Shown: positions 24,754-31,930 of the stretch, one piece after another
Layout of the letters: each line of letters starts with the position of its first letter
How positions within the stretch are numbered: the first letter of the stretch is position 1
NCBI RefSeq assembly: GCF_001270495.1
Contig: NZ_LGUR01000173.1
Location: forward strand, 62,001-126,000
Direction: 5' to 3'
DNA from: Streptomyces viridochromogenes
GTDB taxonomy: Bacteria; Actinomycetota; Actinomycetes; Streptomycetales; Streptomycetaceae
Length of the DNA: 64,000 nt
The notes under the pieces: generated by a model
What the model saw: only the letters and a program-made list of their open reading frames with translations
The model's database searches: none
What the model was told of the DNA's origin: nothing
Program-made: the position numbers and the translations under genes

Positions 24754-25614
24754 TCAGGCGTACCGGTAGATCTGGGACATGTCCTCCAGATCGTCCGGGG
24801 TGACGTCCCACGGTGGCAGTCGCTCGTTCCGGGCGACGATCCGGCCGTACTGGTCACTCCTGCGGCCGGGGGGCTTCGCCGGCACGTAGCGGTGCTTGCG
24901 GTGGCGCCGCTGCCAGCGCTGCCACTGCATGTCGACGAAGGCGTGGACCAGCCAGAAGACGGGGTCGTTGACGGAGGCGCCGCCGAGCATGGCGCCGCCG
25001 ACCCAGCGATGGACCCGGTTGTGGTTGCGCCAGGGGTTGTTGCTTCTGCCCCACCCCTCCATCTTGTTGCGGAAGCCCTTGGTCACCGTCGAGTCCCACG
25101 GGGAGACGTCGTAGACCGGATCCTTCAGCGCCCAGTTCAGGTCGTCCCGGGTGGGCAGGGCGATCGGCCGGCGGGAACGGCCCAGGTCCCGGGTGAGGAA
25201 CTCGACGTTGGTGATGCGCTCCCTGAGGGTCCAGTTGCCGGTCGCGTAGGCGAACGGCCCGGTCATCACCCGCCGGTCCACCGGCCTCCCGTTGCCGCCG
25301 AGCAGATCGTCGGTCCAGGGCACCGAGGTGGTCGAACGGTCCCGGGTCCAGTCCCAGTACGGCACGGTCACCGAGTCGTCGACGCTGCGCAGGGCGGTCT
25401 CCATGTCGAGCACGAACTGGCGGTGCCAGGGCAGGAAGGAGGGCGTCATGTGGGCGGCGCGCAGACCCCGGTCACCGTCCCCACGGAAGTGCTCGATGTG
25501 CAGCCGTACGAACTCGTCGTACTCGCCACGCCGTTTGACCTCCAGCAGTGCCTCGACGAACCGACGCCGCTCGCTGGACGTCAGCTTGCTCACGTTCTTA
25601 CGCACGTACACCAT
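24754..25614 (-). CDS. melC2: tyrosinase (copper monooxygenase)
   Basis: 286 residues, close to known Streptomyces tyrosinases (about 273-290). Binuclear copper ligands: CuA His39, His55 and His64 (WHRQFV); CuB His198, His202 (NHNRVH) and His224 (WLVHAF). PYWDWT is also present. It oxidises monophenols and o-diphenols, leading to melanin. No signal peptide; export or maturation depends on the cofactor encoded just upstream. ATG at 25614 overlaps the cofactor gene by 17 bases, indicating translational coupling. Streptomyces carry melC and melD type pairs; which type this is was not settled. Confidence 0.93.
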   Translation of the reverse strand: MVYVRKNVSKLTSSERRRFVEALLEVKRRGEYDEFVRLHIEHFRGDGDRGLRAAHMTPSFLPWHRQFVLDMETALRSVDDSVTVPYWDWTRDRSTTSVPWTDDLLGGNGRPVDRRVMTGPFAYATGNWTLRERITNVEFLTRDLGRSRRPIALPTRDDLNWALKDPVYDVSPWDSTVTKGFRNKMEGWGRSNNPWRNHNRVHRWVGGAMLGGASVNDPVFWLVHAFVDMQWQRWQRRHRKHRYVPAKPPGRRSDQYGRIVARNERLPPWDVTPDDLEDMSQIYRYA

Positions 25615-26095
25615 GCTGTGCCTCCCCGTGCGGGTGCCCGCCGCCGAACGGCCCGGGGGCCAGGTCATGCAACCGCCGCAGGGGACCGAGCTCGTCGACG
25701 GCGGCGCGGGTCGCCTCCAGCGGGGTCCGGTACCAGCTGTAGTGGTCGACCATGCTCAGCCAGGTGCCGTCGGCACGACGCATCAGATGCAGCGGCCGGC
25801 CGTCCACGGTGACCTGCCATTCGGCTCCGAGGGCGGACAGGCCCTGGAGGGGAAGGGGGGCGCCCTGGATGCGGCGACCGCGGTAGGTCTCGTCGAAGGG
25901 GGTGCCGCTGTCCCGCTTCCCGTCCGCGGGCTGCGCGGGCCGGGAGGCGGTGACGACCGGGGCGAGCGCCACGGCGGCGGAGGCGAGCAGCACCCGCGCG
26001 ACCTCCCGCCGTGTCCGCCTCTCCGGCTCGCTCCGCTCCGGGGCGTCCGCCCCCTGCACCGCACCCACCGACACTCCGTCTGCACTGACGGCCAT
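25598..26095 (-). CDS. melC1: tyrosinase cofactor / copper chaperone
   Basis: 165 residues. Twin-arginine-like signal (RRTRREVARVLLASAAVALA) at about residues 26-46, then the MelC1 core: FDETYRGRRIQG, VDGRPLHLMRRADGTWLSMV, DHYSWYRTPLEATRAAVDEL. The C-terminal GGGHPHGEAQHG holds His residues that could hand copper to the enzyme. MelC1 proteins bind apo-tyrosinase, insert copper and carry it out through the Tat route. ATG is preceded by GGAG about eight bases upstream, which lies next to an inverted repeat. Confidence 0.9.
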   Translation of the reverse strand: MAVSADGVSVGAVQGADAPERSEPERRTRREVARVLLASAAVALAPVVTASRPAQPADGKRDSGTPFDETYRGRRIQGAPLPLQGLSALGAEWQVTVDGRPLHLMRRADGTWLSMVDHYSWYRTPLEATRAAVDELGPLRRLHDLAPGPFGGGHPHGEAQHGVRA

Positions 26096-26104
26096 CGCTC
26101 ACTC

Positions 26105-26131
26105 CTCGTACGGTTCGGCTGTTCGTACGAG
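26105..26131 (-). promoter_or_regulatory. inverted repeat at the tyrosinase operon start
   Basis: CTCGTACG-N11-CGTACGAG, perfect 8-bp arms, ending nine bases before the cofactor ATG and touching its ribosome site. It could be a repressor operator or an RNA stem masking the ribosome site. Confidence 0.5.
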
Positions 26132-26185
26132 TAACCGAGCGAGACGGCCCACGGTCACCACGGAAGCGCCCATACGGTGCAATGG

Positions 26186-26806
26186 TCAGCTGGTCCAGAA
26201 GTCCCACCAGCGGGTCAGGATCAGCATGCCGACGATCCCGATGTGCAGCACCGGAACCACCCAGGTGAACTCCGTGAAGAAGGTCCGTACCGGGCCCGGC
26301 GCGGGCAGGAAGTCGTGGCGCACGACGAACGACGTCACGTACCAGAACAGCGGGATCGTCCCGAGCCAGGCCAGACAGCACCACAGGCACAGGGCGTCGA
26401 TCCGGTACAGGGACTCGTACTGAAGCCAGGAGACGAAGCCGATCCCGAAGAGGCATCCGGCCGCGAAGGTCAGCCAGTACCAGCGCGGATAGGCGGCCCC
26501 GGCCAGCAGACTGACGCCGACACAGATCACGATGCCGTAGGCCACGAGGCCCAGCATCGGGTTGGGGAATCCGAGGGCCTCGGCCTGGTCGCTCTCCATC
26601 ACGCTGCCGCAGGACACCACGGGGTTCAGGCTGCATCCCGGCGTGAAGTCCGGGTCCTCAAGCAGCTTGAACTTGTCGAGGGTGATGACCCATGAGGCCA
26701 CCAGCCCGGCCGCCCCGCAGACCACCAGCAGCAGGGCGAACGCCCGGCTGCCACCGGCGGCCGGGCGCGTCGGGCGGCGCACGGAGGCGCTTGAGTCAGG
26801 GGCCAT
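26186..26806 (-). CDS. vitamin K epoxide reductase (VKOR) family membrane protein
   Basis: 206 residues with about five membrane spans. The active-site CxxC is CLWC near residue 157 and the loop pair lies in PGCSLNPVVSCGSVM, as in bacterial VKORs. They re-oxidise a DsbA-like partner with quinone and so drive disulfide formation outside the membrane. ATG at 26806 chosen because the membrane domain starts soon after; the upstream extension is Arg/Ser-rich and overlaps the GH16 end. Disulfide supply may matter to the Cys-pair secreted proteins encoded nearby; that link is only a guess. Confidence 0.9.
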   Translation of the reverse strand: MAPDSSASVRRPTRPAAGGSRAFALLLVVCGAAGLVASWVITLDKFKLLEDPDFTPGCSLNPVVSCGSVMESDQAEALGFPNPMLGLVAYGIVICVGVSLLAGAAYPRWYWLTFAAGCLFGIGFVSWLQYESLYRIDALCLWCCLAWLGTIPLFWYVTSFVVRHDFLPAPGPVRTFFTEFTWVVPVLHIGIVGMLILTRWWDFWTS

Positions 26807-26912
26807 CGCGCGACCATATCGACGGTCCGGAGAGCGCCCTGGGGCTCGCTCACCCGACCGGCCGACGACACGGGGTCCATCCCGCCCGATCGAGGGACGA
26901 CCGCCGATGTCG

Positions 26913-27635
26913 TCAGCGGTAGACGCGGAGGTAGTCGACGTCGAAGGTGATCGGTGCCGGGCCGCGGGGGGCCGGGTGGTACTCACCGGCGCTCAGCGAC
27001 AGGTTCAGGATCAGGTACGCCGACCAGTGGGGGCCGACGCCGGTGCCGTCGGAGAAGACGCGCTCGCCGTTGACGTACCACTCGACGCGGTGCGCGCCGT
27101 AGCCGGTCCCGATGGTGACCCGTCTGTCCGGGCCGATCGCGTCGACGTCGGTGTGGTACGTCGTGGCGCGGTTGACGTGGTTGGACAGCTCCAGCAGGTT
27201 CGGGTTGTCCGGGTGGTACTCGAAGGAGTCGACCTCGTTGTGGCCGTCCTTCCAGGTCCACAGCGCCGGCCAGGCCCCGGTCCCGGAGGGCAGTCGGACG
27301 CGGGTCTCGACGTAGTCCCCGGTCCGCACCTGGAAGCCCTCGGCGGAGTACTCGGTGGTGAGCAGCCCGGTGTGCCAGGCCTGTCGGCCGTTCTCCAGAG
27401 TGCGGCCGGCCGGTACGGCGGTGAAGGTGGCCACGCCGTTCGAGACGGTCACACAGCCGGGGGTGAGCCAGTCCAGTTTGCTGTCGTCCGGGTTGTGGTC
27501 GCAGTAGCGGTAGGCGCTCGATCTGTCGCCGACCCATCTGGCGCCCCAGGCGATCGGGGTGTTGAACTCCTCGGACCAGATGAGCGACCTGCCAGGGATC
27601 GTGGTCGGCGTGAAGGTGTCGCTGTGGGTGGTCAT
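26913..27635 (-). CDS. glycoside hydrolase family 16 protein
   Basis: 240 residues, one GH16 jelly-roll domain. The catalytic block is HNEVDSFEY (E..D..E pattern: nucleophile Glu, Asp and acid/base Glu), flanked by YVETRVRLPSGTGAWPALW and HRVEWYVNGERVF, typical of beta-1,3(4)-glucanases. ATG at 27635 (MTTHSDTF) leaves no signal peptide; the upstream extension is not a signal sequence either. It may act inside the cell, or leave by another route. About 100 bases separate it from the VKOR gene downstream. Confidence 0.87.
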   Translation of the reverse strand: MTTHSDTFTPTTIPGRSLIWSEEFNTPIAWGARWVGDRSSAYRYCDHNPDDSKLDWLTPGCVTVSNGVATFTAVPAGRTLENGRQAWHTGLLTTEYSAEGFQVRTGDYVETRVRLPSGTGAWPALWTWKDGHNEVDSFEYHPDNPNLLELSNHVNRATTYHTDVDAIGPDRRVTIGTGYGAHRVEWYVNGERVFSDGTGVGPHWSAYLILNLSLSAGEYHPAPRGPAPITFDVDYLRVYR

Positions 27636-27926
27636 GGCGGCGAGGGTAGGCCGAGCGGGACATCCCGGCGGACCGGCTCGACGACGGTTCCGATGACAAT
27701 TCTGAAATTCATCTTTCAGGTCGCGCAGGCGGCCCAACCGGCCGGGTGCACCATACGATCAATTGATTCGCCGACCAGATGCCAATCCCTCGGAATCCCT
27801 CTGCGCATTACATTCTTCACCCCCGCGACTTTCATGCGTATGGAGTAGCGCGTCGCATTTGCGGCGCCCTTGGACTGCTATGTTCTCCAACCGTCGGATC
27901 AGAGGTACTTTCAAGCGAGGTGAATC
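27636..27926. other. intergenic region, lower GC
   Basis: 291 bases between the divergent GH16 and first secreted-protein genes. Noticeably more A+T-rich than the surroundings (around 27700-27850). No ORF with coding character was seen. It should carry both promoters, but no confident -35/-10 pair was found. GAGGTGA just before 27927 is a good ribosome site. Confidence 0.5.
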
Positions 27927-28316
27927 ATGAAGAAGGCAGTTTTCACCACGGCGGCGTTGGCCATCGGTGCGGGTCTTGTGGGTGGCTCCGCCGCCGCGGC
28001 GGTCGCCGCCGGGGGTTCGGGTATTTCCACCAGCCCGCTCGGTCTCATGTCCCCGACCAAGGTGACGCCGGCGGTCGTGCCCGCGGCCGATGTCGTGACG
28101 CGGCTGGCCCGTGACGGCGGTGTCGCCAAGGGCAGCGCGTTCGACAAGAACAAGTCGGGGGGCATGTCCGGCGTCTACCTGGACGGCATGGACCCGAACG
28201 CCGCCAAGCGGCCCACGATTCCGGTGAAGAACCCGGCCGGAAGCGGTGAGGTCCAGATCCACCCGCTGCACGCGCCGACGGCCACCGGGCTCGGCACCCT
28301 GCTCCCCAACAAGTGA
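27927..28316 (+). CDS. small secreted protein, unknown function
   Basis: 129 residues. A Sec signal peptide (MKKAVFTTAALAIGAGLVGG, then SAAAAVAAGG) is followed by a mature protein of about 100 residues without Cys, rich in Gly, Pro, Lys and Val (LGLMSPTKVTPAVVPAADVV; ends GLGTLLPNK). Its tail style recalls the protein at 30236-30544 (PNPVDGRLLGGLP), though I would not call them homologous. GAGGTGA precedes the ATG. Not a chaplin: the chaplin Cys pair and VIGLLNP block are missing. Confidence 0.75.
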   Translation: MKKAVFTTAALAIGAGLVGGSAAAAVAAGGSGISTSPLGLMSPTKVTPAVVPAADVVTRLARDGGVAKGSAFDKNKSGGMSGVYLDGMDPNAAKRPTIPVKNPAGSGEVQIHPLHAPTATGLGTLLPNK

Positions 28317-28491
28317 CGACCCGGCATATTTTGAGTCGGCCGTACCGGCGCCTGCCGGCCCCGGAATTCTGAGACTCTGATCCGGTTCTCGACAGCCGGA
28401 GACCGCCGGCCGGCCCGGACACGTGGATCCGGGCCCGCAGGCGCCACCTCCGCATTGCGGCGGGCCCGCACCCACTGGCTCCCCGCGAACC

Positions 28492-28537
28492 ATGCGTCCG
28501 GCCCATCGGCCCTCACCCGCCGGTGGGCCGGACGCAT
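28492..28537 (+). terminator. strong hairpin downstream of secreted protein gene
   Basis: Perfect 14-bp stem ATGCGTCCGGCCCA / TGGGCCGGACGCAT with an 18-base loop. It lies 175 bases after the stop, followed by a T-poor stretch. Likely a terminator or RNA-stabilising stem. Confidence 0.5.
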
Positions 28538-28695
28538 GTCGGCGCCCGTTCCGGCCGGCTTTATTCAGTCGGACCGAAAATTCCCCGGAACGCCACACGG
28601 ATTCCATCCCGGGCGAAACCCGGGCGCACCGGCGGGCACACCGCATTGCGCCATCCGATGGAATCTGGCCACGTTTGAATGTTCCCACCGTGACT

Positions 28696-28707
28696 TATGC
28701 ATGCATA
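28696..28707. promoter_or_regulatory. perfect palindrome TATGCATGCATA
   Basis: A 12-base perfect palindrome in an otherwise GC-rich genome, placed 53 bases before the start at 28761. Position fits an operator or promoter-proximal site; the binding protein is unknown. Confidence 0.35.
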
Positions 28708-28760
28708 TACGGGTTTCCTTTTCGTAAGCGTGCGCAACCGTGAATTAGGAAGGAACCGAG

Positions 28761-29096
28761 TTGCCCAAGAAGTTCGCGGTCATCACGGCCCTCGCCCTCA
28801 GCACCGTCGTCGGCACCGCCGGCCTTGCCTCCGCTGGTGAATACGACGGCAACGGCAAGACCACCACCGTCAAGGGCGGTGACGGCTTCTCGTCGTCCCC
28901 CGTCGTCGTGAACGCGCCCCAGCAGGGCGTTCTCATCGTCAACGGCACCGTCGTCGACGGTCGCTGCCTCGCCCCGTGGTCCAACGGAGCCGTTCTCGGC
29001 GGCGTCGTCCCACCGAACTCGCACTACGCCGCCTGCAACACGGCCAAGGTCGACCAGGCGCAGAACGCCCCGTACTCCGGCGGCTTCCTGTTCTGA
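28761..29096 (+). CDS. small secreted Cys-pair protein, paralogue 1
   Basis: 111 residues, TTG start after GGAAGGA. Signal peptide (MPKKFAVITALALSTVVGTA, cleavage near GLASAG), then TTTVKGGDGFSSSPVVVN, two Cys (RCLAPWSNGAVLGG and YAACNTAK, 29 residues apart) and an end AQNAPYSGGFLF. The mature protein is about 85 residues and nearly the same as the two following genes. I do not recognise the family. The two Cys could form a disulfide. Expression may be strong, as the mature coding sequence is highly codon-biased. Confidence 0.8.
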   Translation: MPKKFAVITALALSTVVGTAGLASAGEYDGNGKTTTVKGGDGFSSSPVVVNAPQQGVLIVNGTVVDGRCLAPWSNGAVLGGVVPPNSHYAACNTAKVDQAQNAPYSGGFLF

Positions 29097-29159
29097 CCTC
29101 TGCTCCGAGCTATTCGCAGCACGTGAATTACCCCAACGCAGCCCCGAAAGGCGCAACTC

Positions 29160-29480
29160 ATGCGTAAGAAGGTTACGGCCATCTCCGCGCTCGCGGCAGG
29201 CATCGCCCTCGCGACCGGCGGCACCGCCGCGGCTGACGCTGACACCACCACCGTCAAGGGCGGCACCGGCTTCTCGTCGTCCCCGGTCGTCGTGAACGAG
29301 CCCCAGCAGGGCGTCGCCGTCGTCAACGGCACGGTCGTCGACCTCCGCTGTGCCGTGCCGTGGTCGAACGGTGCCGTCCTCGGTGGCGTCGTCGCCCCGA
29401 ACTCGCACTACGCCTCCTGCAACACGGCCAAGATCGACCAGGCGCAGAACGCCCAGTACAAGGGCGGACTCCTGTTCTGA
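29160..29480 (+). CDS. small secreted Cys-pair protein, paralogue 2
   Basis: 106 residues, ATG start after GAAAGG. Same layout as its neighbours: signal peptide (MRKKVTAISALAAGIALATG), TTTVKGGTGFSSSPVVVN, RCAVPWSNGAVLGGVVAPNS, HYASCNTAKIDQAQNA and the end YKGGLLF. It is 63 bases downstream of paralogue 1 and 61 upstream of paralogue 3. Leaders before paralogues 2 and 3 are alike, so the copies arose by tandem duplication including the ribosome site. Confidence 0.8.
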   Translation: MRKKVTAISALAAGIALATGGTAAADADTTTVKGGTGFSSSPVVVNEPQQGVAVVNGTVVDLRCAVPWSNGAVLGGVVAPNSHYASCNTAKIDQAQNAQYKGGLLF

Positions 29481-29541
29481 CTCCTGCTCCGAGCAATTCG
29501 GAGCAGGTAAATCCCGAACGCAGCCCGGAAAGGCTCAACTC

Positions 29542-29862
29542 ATGCGTAAGAAGGTTACGGCCATCTCGGCCATCGCCGCGGGCATCGTCCTCGCGACCGG
29601 CGGCACCGCCGCTGCCGACGGTGACACCACCACGGTCAAGGGCGGTAGCGGCTTCTCGGCGTCCCCGGTCGTCGTGAACGAGCCCCAGCAGGGCATCGCC
29701 GTCGTCAACGGCGCCCTGCTCGACGCTCGCTGCCTCGCCCCGTGGTCGAACGGCGCCGTCCTCGGCGGCGTCGCTGCTCCGAACTCGCACTACGCCGCCT
29801 GCAACACGGCCAAGATCGACCAGGCGCAGAACGCCGGGTACCACGGCGGTCTCCTGTTCTGA
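29542..29862 (+). CDS. small secreted Cys-pair protein, paralogue 3
   Basis: 106 residues. The start at ATG 29542 matches paralogue 2 (both MRKKVTAISA...); the longer frame from 29350 overlaps paralogue 2 and is rejected. The mature part differs from paralogue 2 at a few scattered positions (e.g. GALLDARCLAPW versus GTVVDLRCAVPW). Both Cys are kept and it ends YHGGLLF. A hairpin terminator follows 16 bases after the stop, closing the three-gene cluster. Confidence 0.8.
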   Translation: MRKKVTAISAIAAGIVLATGGTAAADGDTTTVKGGSGFSASPVVVNEPQQGIAVVNGALLDARCLAPWSNGAVLGGVAAPNSHYAACNTAKIDQAQNAGYHGGLLF

Positions 29863-29877
29863 GCAGTGCTTCACCCG

Positions 29878-29911
29878 ATGGCGGTCCGCCGGATTTCCGG
29901 TGGACCGCCAT
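29878..29911 (+). terminator. hairpin after the three-paralogue cluster
   Basis: 15-bp stem ATGGCGGTCCGCCGG / CCGGTGGACCGCCAT with one G-T pair and an ATTT loop, 16 bases after the last stop. Classic terminator position on the plus strand. Confidence 0.7.
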
Positions 29912-29955
29912 CGTTGTGTGCGCGCCCGCCGACGAGAGGTGCGGCGCACACGAAG

Positions 29956-29999
29956 ACCGTGGGCCCCGTCTGCGCCAGCGTGCAGACGGGGCCCACGGT
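29956..29999. terminator. perfect 18-bp hairpin
   Basis: ACCGTGGGCCCCGTCTGC / GCAGACGGGGCCCACGGT with an eight-base loop. The stem is unusually long and perfect. It may act on both strands. Confidence 0.55.
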
Positions 30000-30145
30000 C
30001 AAGGAGCGCCAGCAAGGAGGAAAGAGCGCCCATTCAGTTGGTCCAACGGAGTTTTTCTCCCCGTGGTCACCCTGAATCCTCCGTTCGGCCCAACCGGAAT
30101 ACCAAAGGGCAATCGCACTCTCCCGAACCCGCCCGTACATACCGA

Positions 30146-30178
30146 AGGGCCGGCTCCGAGTGACACGGAGCCGGCCCT
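30146..30178. terminator. hairpin after the minus-strand secreted gene
   Basis: AGGGCCGGCTCCG / CGGAGCCGGCCCT, 13 bp perfect, seven-base loop, 58 bases beyond the stop of the minus gene ending at 30236. Likely its terminator. Confidence 0.6.
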
Positions 30179-30235
30179 GGTCATCGAGCCGAAGGCGACG
30201 GCACGACAGAAAGGAACGATGGTCTGCCTGACCGC

Positions 30236-30544
30236 CTACCTGATCGGAAGCCCGCCGAGCAGCCGGCCGTCGACGGGGTTCGGCAGGGCGCCGCCGAAGA
30301 CGGGGGTCTTCACCATTCCCTGCGACTGCACGCCCTTCTTCACCTTGTCCGCGGTGCGCTTCACACCGTTCCCCACGTAGCCCGTGGGCACCTTGGCGGC
30401 CGAGGGGAGGCTGCGGGCGACCGTCTTCCCGTTGTCGACGAGGCCCGTCGCCGGCATGTCCACCGCCGCGGCGCCGGGCACGGCGGCACCGGCGATGGCG
30501 AGGGAGCCGGCGACGACAGCAGCAGCCTTCAGGTTCTTCATCAT
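30236..30544 (-). CDS. small secreted protein, unknown function
   Basis: 102 residues. Signal peptide MMKNLKAAAVVAGSLAIAGA, cleavage near AAAVD; mature part about 75 residues, basic, no Cys (GYVGNGVKRTADKVKKGVQS; ends NPVDGRLLGGLPIR). ATGATG double start; GGAAAGGA precedes the first. The 527-residue open frame it sits in reads through the EPS operon on the opposite strand and is not real upstream of 30544. Function unknown. Confidence 0.75.
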   Translation of the reverse strand: MMKNLKAAAVVAGSLAIAGAAVPGAAAVDMPATGLVDNGKTVARSLPSAAKVPTGYVGNGVKRTADKVKKGVQSQGMVKTPVFGGALPNPVDGRLLGGLPIR

Positions 30545-30675
30545 GTTCCTTTCCAGGAAACTCGGTCTCGGTTCTCCTGGGCTAACGAGAGGGGATGCCC
30601 CGGGAAACCCCCGTGGCTCCAAATGGGTGGTCCCGTGCGTGAAACAACTTCGAAAGCGCCACCGTTCCAACACAC

Positions 30676-30705
30676 TTGACTGTTTCTCAGATAAGTATGG
30701 ATAAG
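30676..30705 (+). promoter_or_regulatory. candidate promoter of the EPS operon
   Basis: TTGACT at 30676-30681 and GATAAG at 30700-30705, spacer 18, in a lower-GC patch 86 bases before the first EPS gene. Only the -35 is a strong match; low confidence. Confidence 0.35.
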
Positions 30706-30790
30706 GGCTGATGCTGCTCATCCCATTAGTCCAGGAATCCGGTTGAAACAGAGCCCCTCTCCTCTTTTCTTCGAAAGGGCAGCCTCGGTC

Positions 30791-31930
30791 ATGCGCGTTG
30801 CGCCGCACATCCTGCATGTCGCCCAGCCCGTCGAGGCCGGTGTCGCGCGGGTCGTGACGGACCTGGTGGCGGCGCAACTCGCCGCCGGGCTGCGGGTGTC
30901 CGCGGCCTGTCCGGAGGGCGGCACGCTGGCGGACGGTCTGCGAGCGCTGGGCTGCACGGTGGCCCCCTGGGACGTGACCCGCGCACCGGGGCCCCGACTC
31001 CCCGGCGAGGTACGGCAGTTGGCGCGCGTGGTGCGCGGCGTACGACCCGACCTGGTGCACGCGCACAGCGCGAAGGCAGGGCTCGCGGCCCGGCTCGCGG
31101 TGCGCGGCGGCCTGCCGACCGTCTTCCAGCCGCACGCCTGGTCGTTCGAGGCCGCGGACGGAGCCGTCGCGCGGCTGGCGCTGGGCTGGGAGCGGTTCGG
31201 GGCCCGGTGGGCGGCGCGCGTGCTGTGCGTGAGCGAGGCCGAGCGGCGTACCGGGGTGCGGGCCGGCATCGACGCCGAGTGGCGTGTGGTCCCCAACGGT
31301 GTCGACACCCGCAGGTTCCGGCCGGAGGGAGAGCGCGCGCCGGCCGGGGCGGGCCCACTCGTCGTGTGCGTGGGCCGGCTCTGCCGCCAGAAGGGGCAGG
31401 ACGTGCTCCTGGCGGCCTGGCCCGAGGTGGTGCGGCAGGTGGCGGGCGCGCGGCTGGTGCTGGTCGGTGACGGTCCGGACGCGGGACGACTGCGCTCGGG
31501 TGCGCCCGCGTCGGTGGAGTTCGTCGGTACGACCGCCGACACCGCGCCCTGGTACCGGGCGGCGGACGTCGTGGTGCTGCCGTCCCGCTGGGAGGGCATG
31601 GCGCTCGCCCCGCTGGAGGCCATGGCGTGCGCCCGGCCGGTCGTCGTCACGGACGTGGACGGGGCGGGCGAGAGCCTTCCGGCCGGCCATCCGCCGTCCT
31701 GCCTGGTGCCGTCGGAGGACCCCGGCGCACTGGCCCGGGCGCTGACGACGCTGCTGCTCGACGAGCCGCTGCGCGCGGCGCTGGGCGCCCAGGGCCGCGC
31801 GCATGTGCTCGTCGCCCACGATCCGCGGCGTGCCGCGGACGCGGTGACCGGCGTCTACCGCGAGTTGCTCGGCCTCGCTACCACGCGGGTCGTCGGACCG
31901 AACGGGGGCAGGAAGTGCATCACCACATGA
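30791..31930 (+). CDS. GT4 glycosyltransferase (EPS operon, first gene)
   Basis: 379 residues, GT-B fold of family GT4. N-terminal ILHVAQPVEAGVARVV, mid VVPNGVDTRRF, donor-site block VGRLCRQKGQDVLL, and PSRWEGMALAPLEAMACARP containing the E-x7-E motif. It transfers a nucleotide-activated sugar to a lipid-linked acceptor in the cytoplasm. ATG at 30791 chosen; a TTG at 30743 would add 16 non-conserved residues. It overlaps the next gene by ATGA. Confidence 0.88.
   Translation: MRVAPHILHVAQPVEAGVARVVTDLVAAQLAAGLRVSAACPEGGTLADGLRALGCTVAPWDVTRAPGPRLPGEVRQLARVVRGVRPDLVHAHSAKAGLAARLAVRGGLPTVFQPHAWSFEAADGAVARLALGWERFGARWAARVLCVSEAERRTGVRAGIDAEWRVVPNGVDTRRFRPEGERAPAGAGPLVVCVGRLCRQKGQDVLLAAWPEVVRQVAGARLVLVGDGPDAGRLRSGAPASVEFVGTTADTAPWYRAADVVVLPSRWEGMALAPLEAMACARPVVVTDVDGAGESLPAGHPPSCLVPSEDPGALARALTTLLLDEPLRAALGAQGRAHVLVAHDPRRAADAVTGVYRELLGLATTRVVGPNGGRKCITT

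Larger units (their letters stand above)
28317..28760. other. intergenic region with a hairpin and a palindrome
   Basis: 444 bases without a credible gene. Contents: a 14-bp-stem hairpin (28492-28537), an A+T-rich tract from about 28560, and a perfect 12-base palindrome (28696-28707) about 55 bases before the next start. The region likely ends transcription of the preceding gene and starts that of the three-paralogue cluster. Confidence 0.5.
29863..30235. other. intergenic region with three hairpins
   Basis: 373 bases between convergent secreted-protein genes; no credible ORF. Contains three long inverted repeats, at 29878-29911, 29956-29999 and 30146-30178, listed separately. Between them is a lower-GC stretch. 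Three stems in one convergent space are more than termination needs. Confidence 0.6.

Noticed and set aside
27927..30544. Possible chaplins or rodlins
   Set aside because: The secreted proteins lack the chaplin core (two Cys with VIGLLNP-like block) and rodlin repeats, despite the surface-related setting.
30545..31819. 527-residue minus frame covering the EPS start
   Set aside because: Only the last 102 residues (from 30544) have a signal peptide and ribosome site. The rest reads opposite a clear glycosyltransferase.
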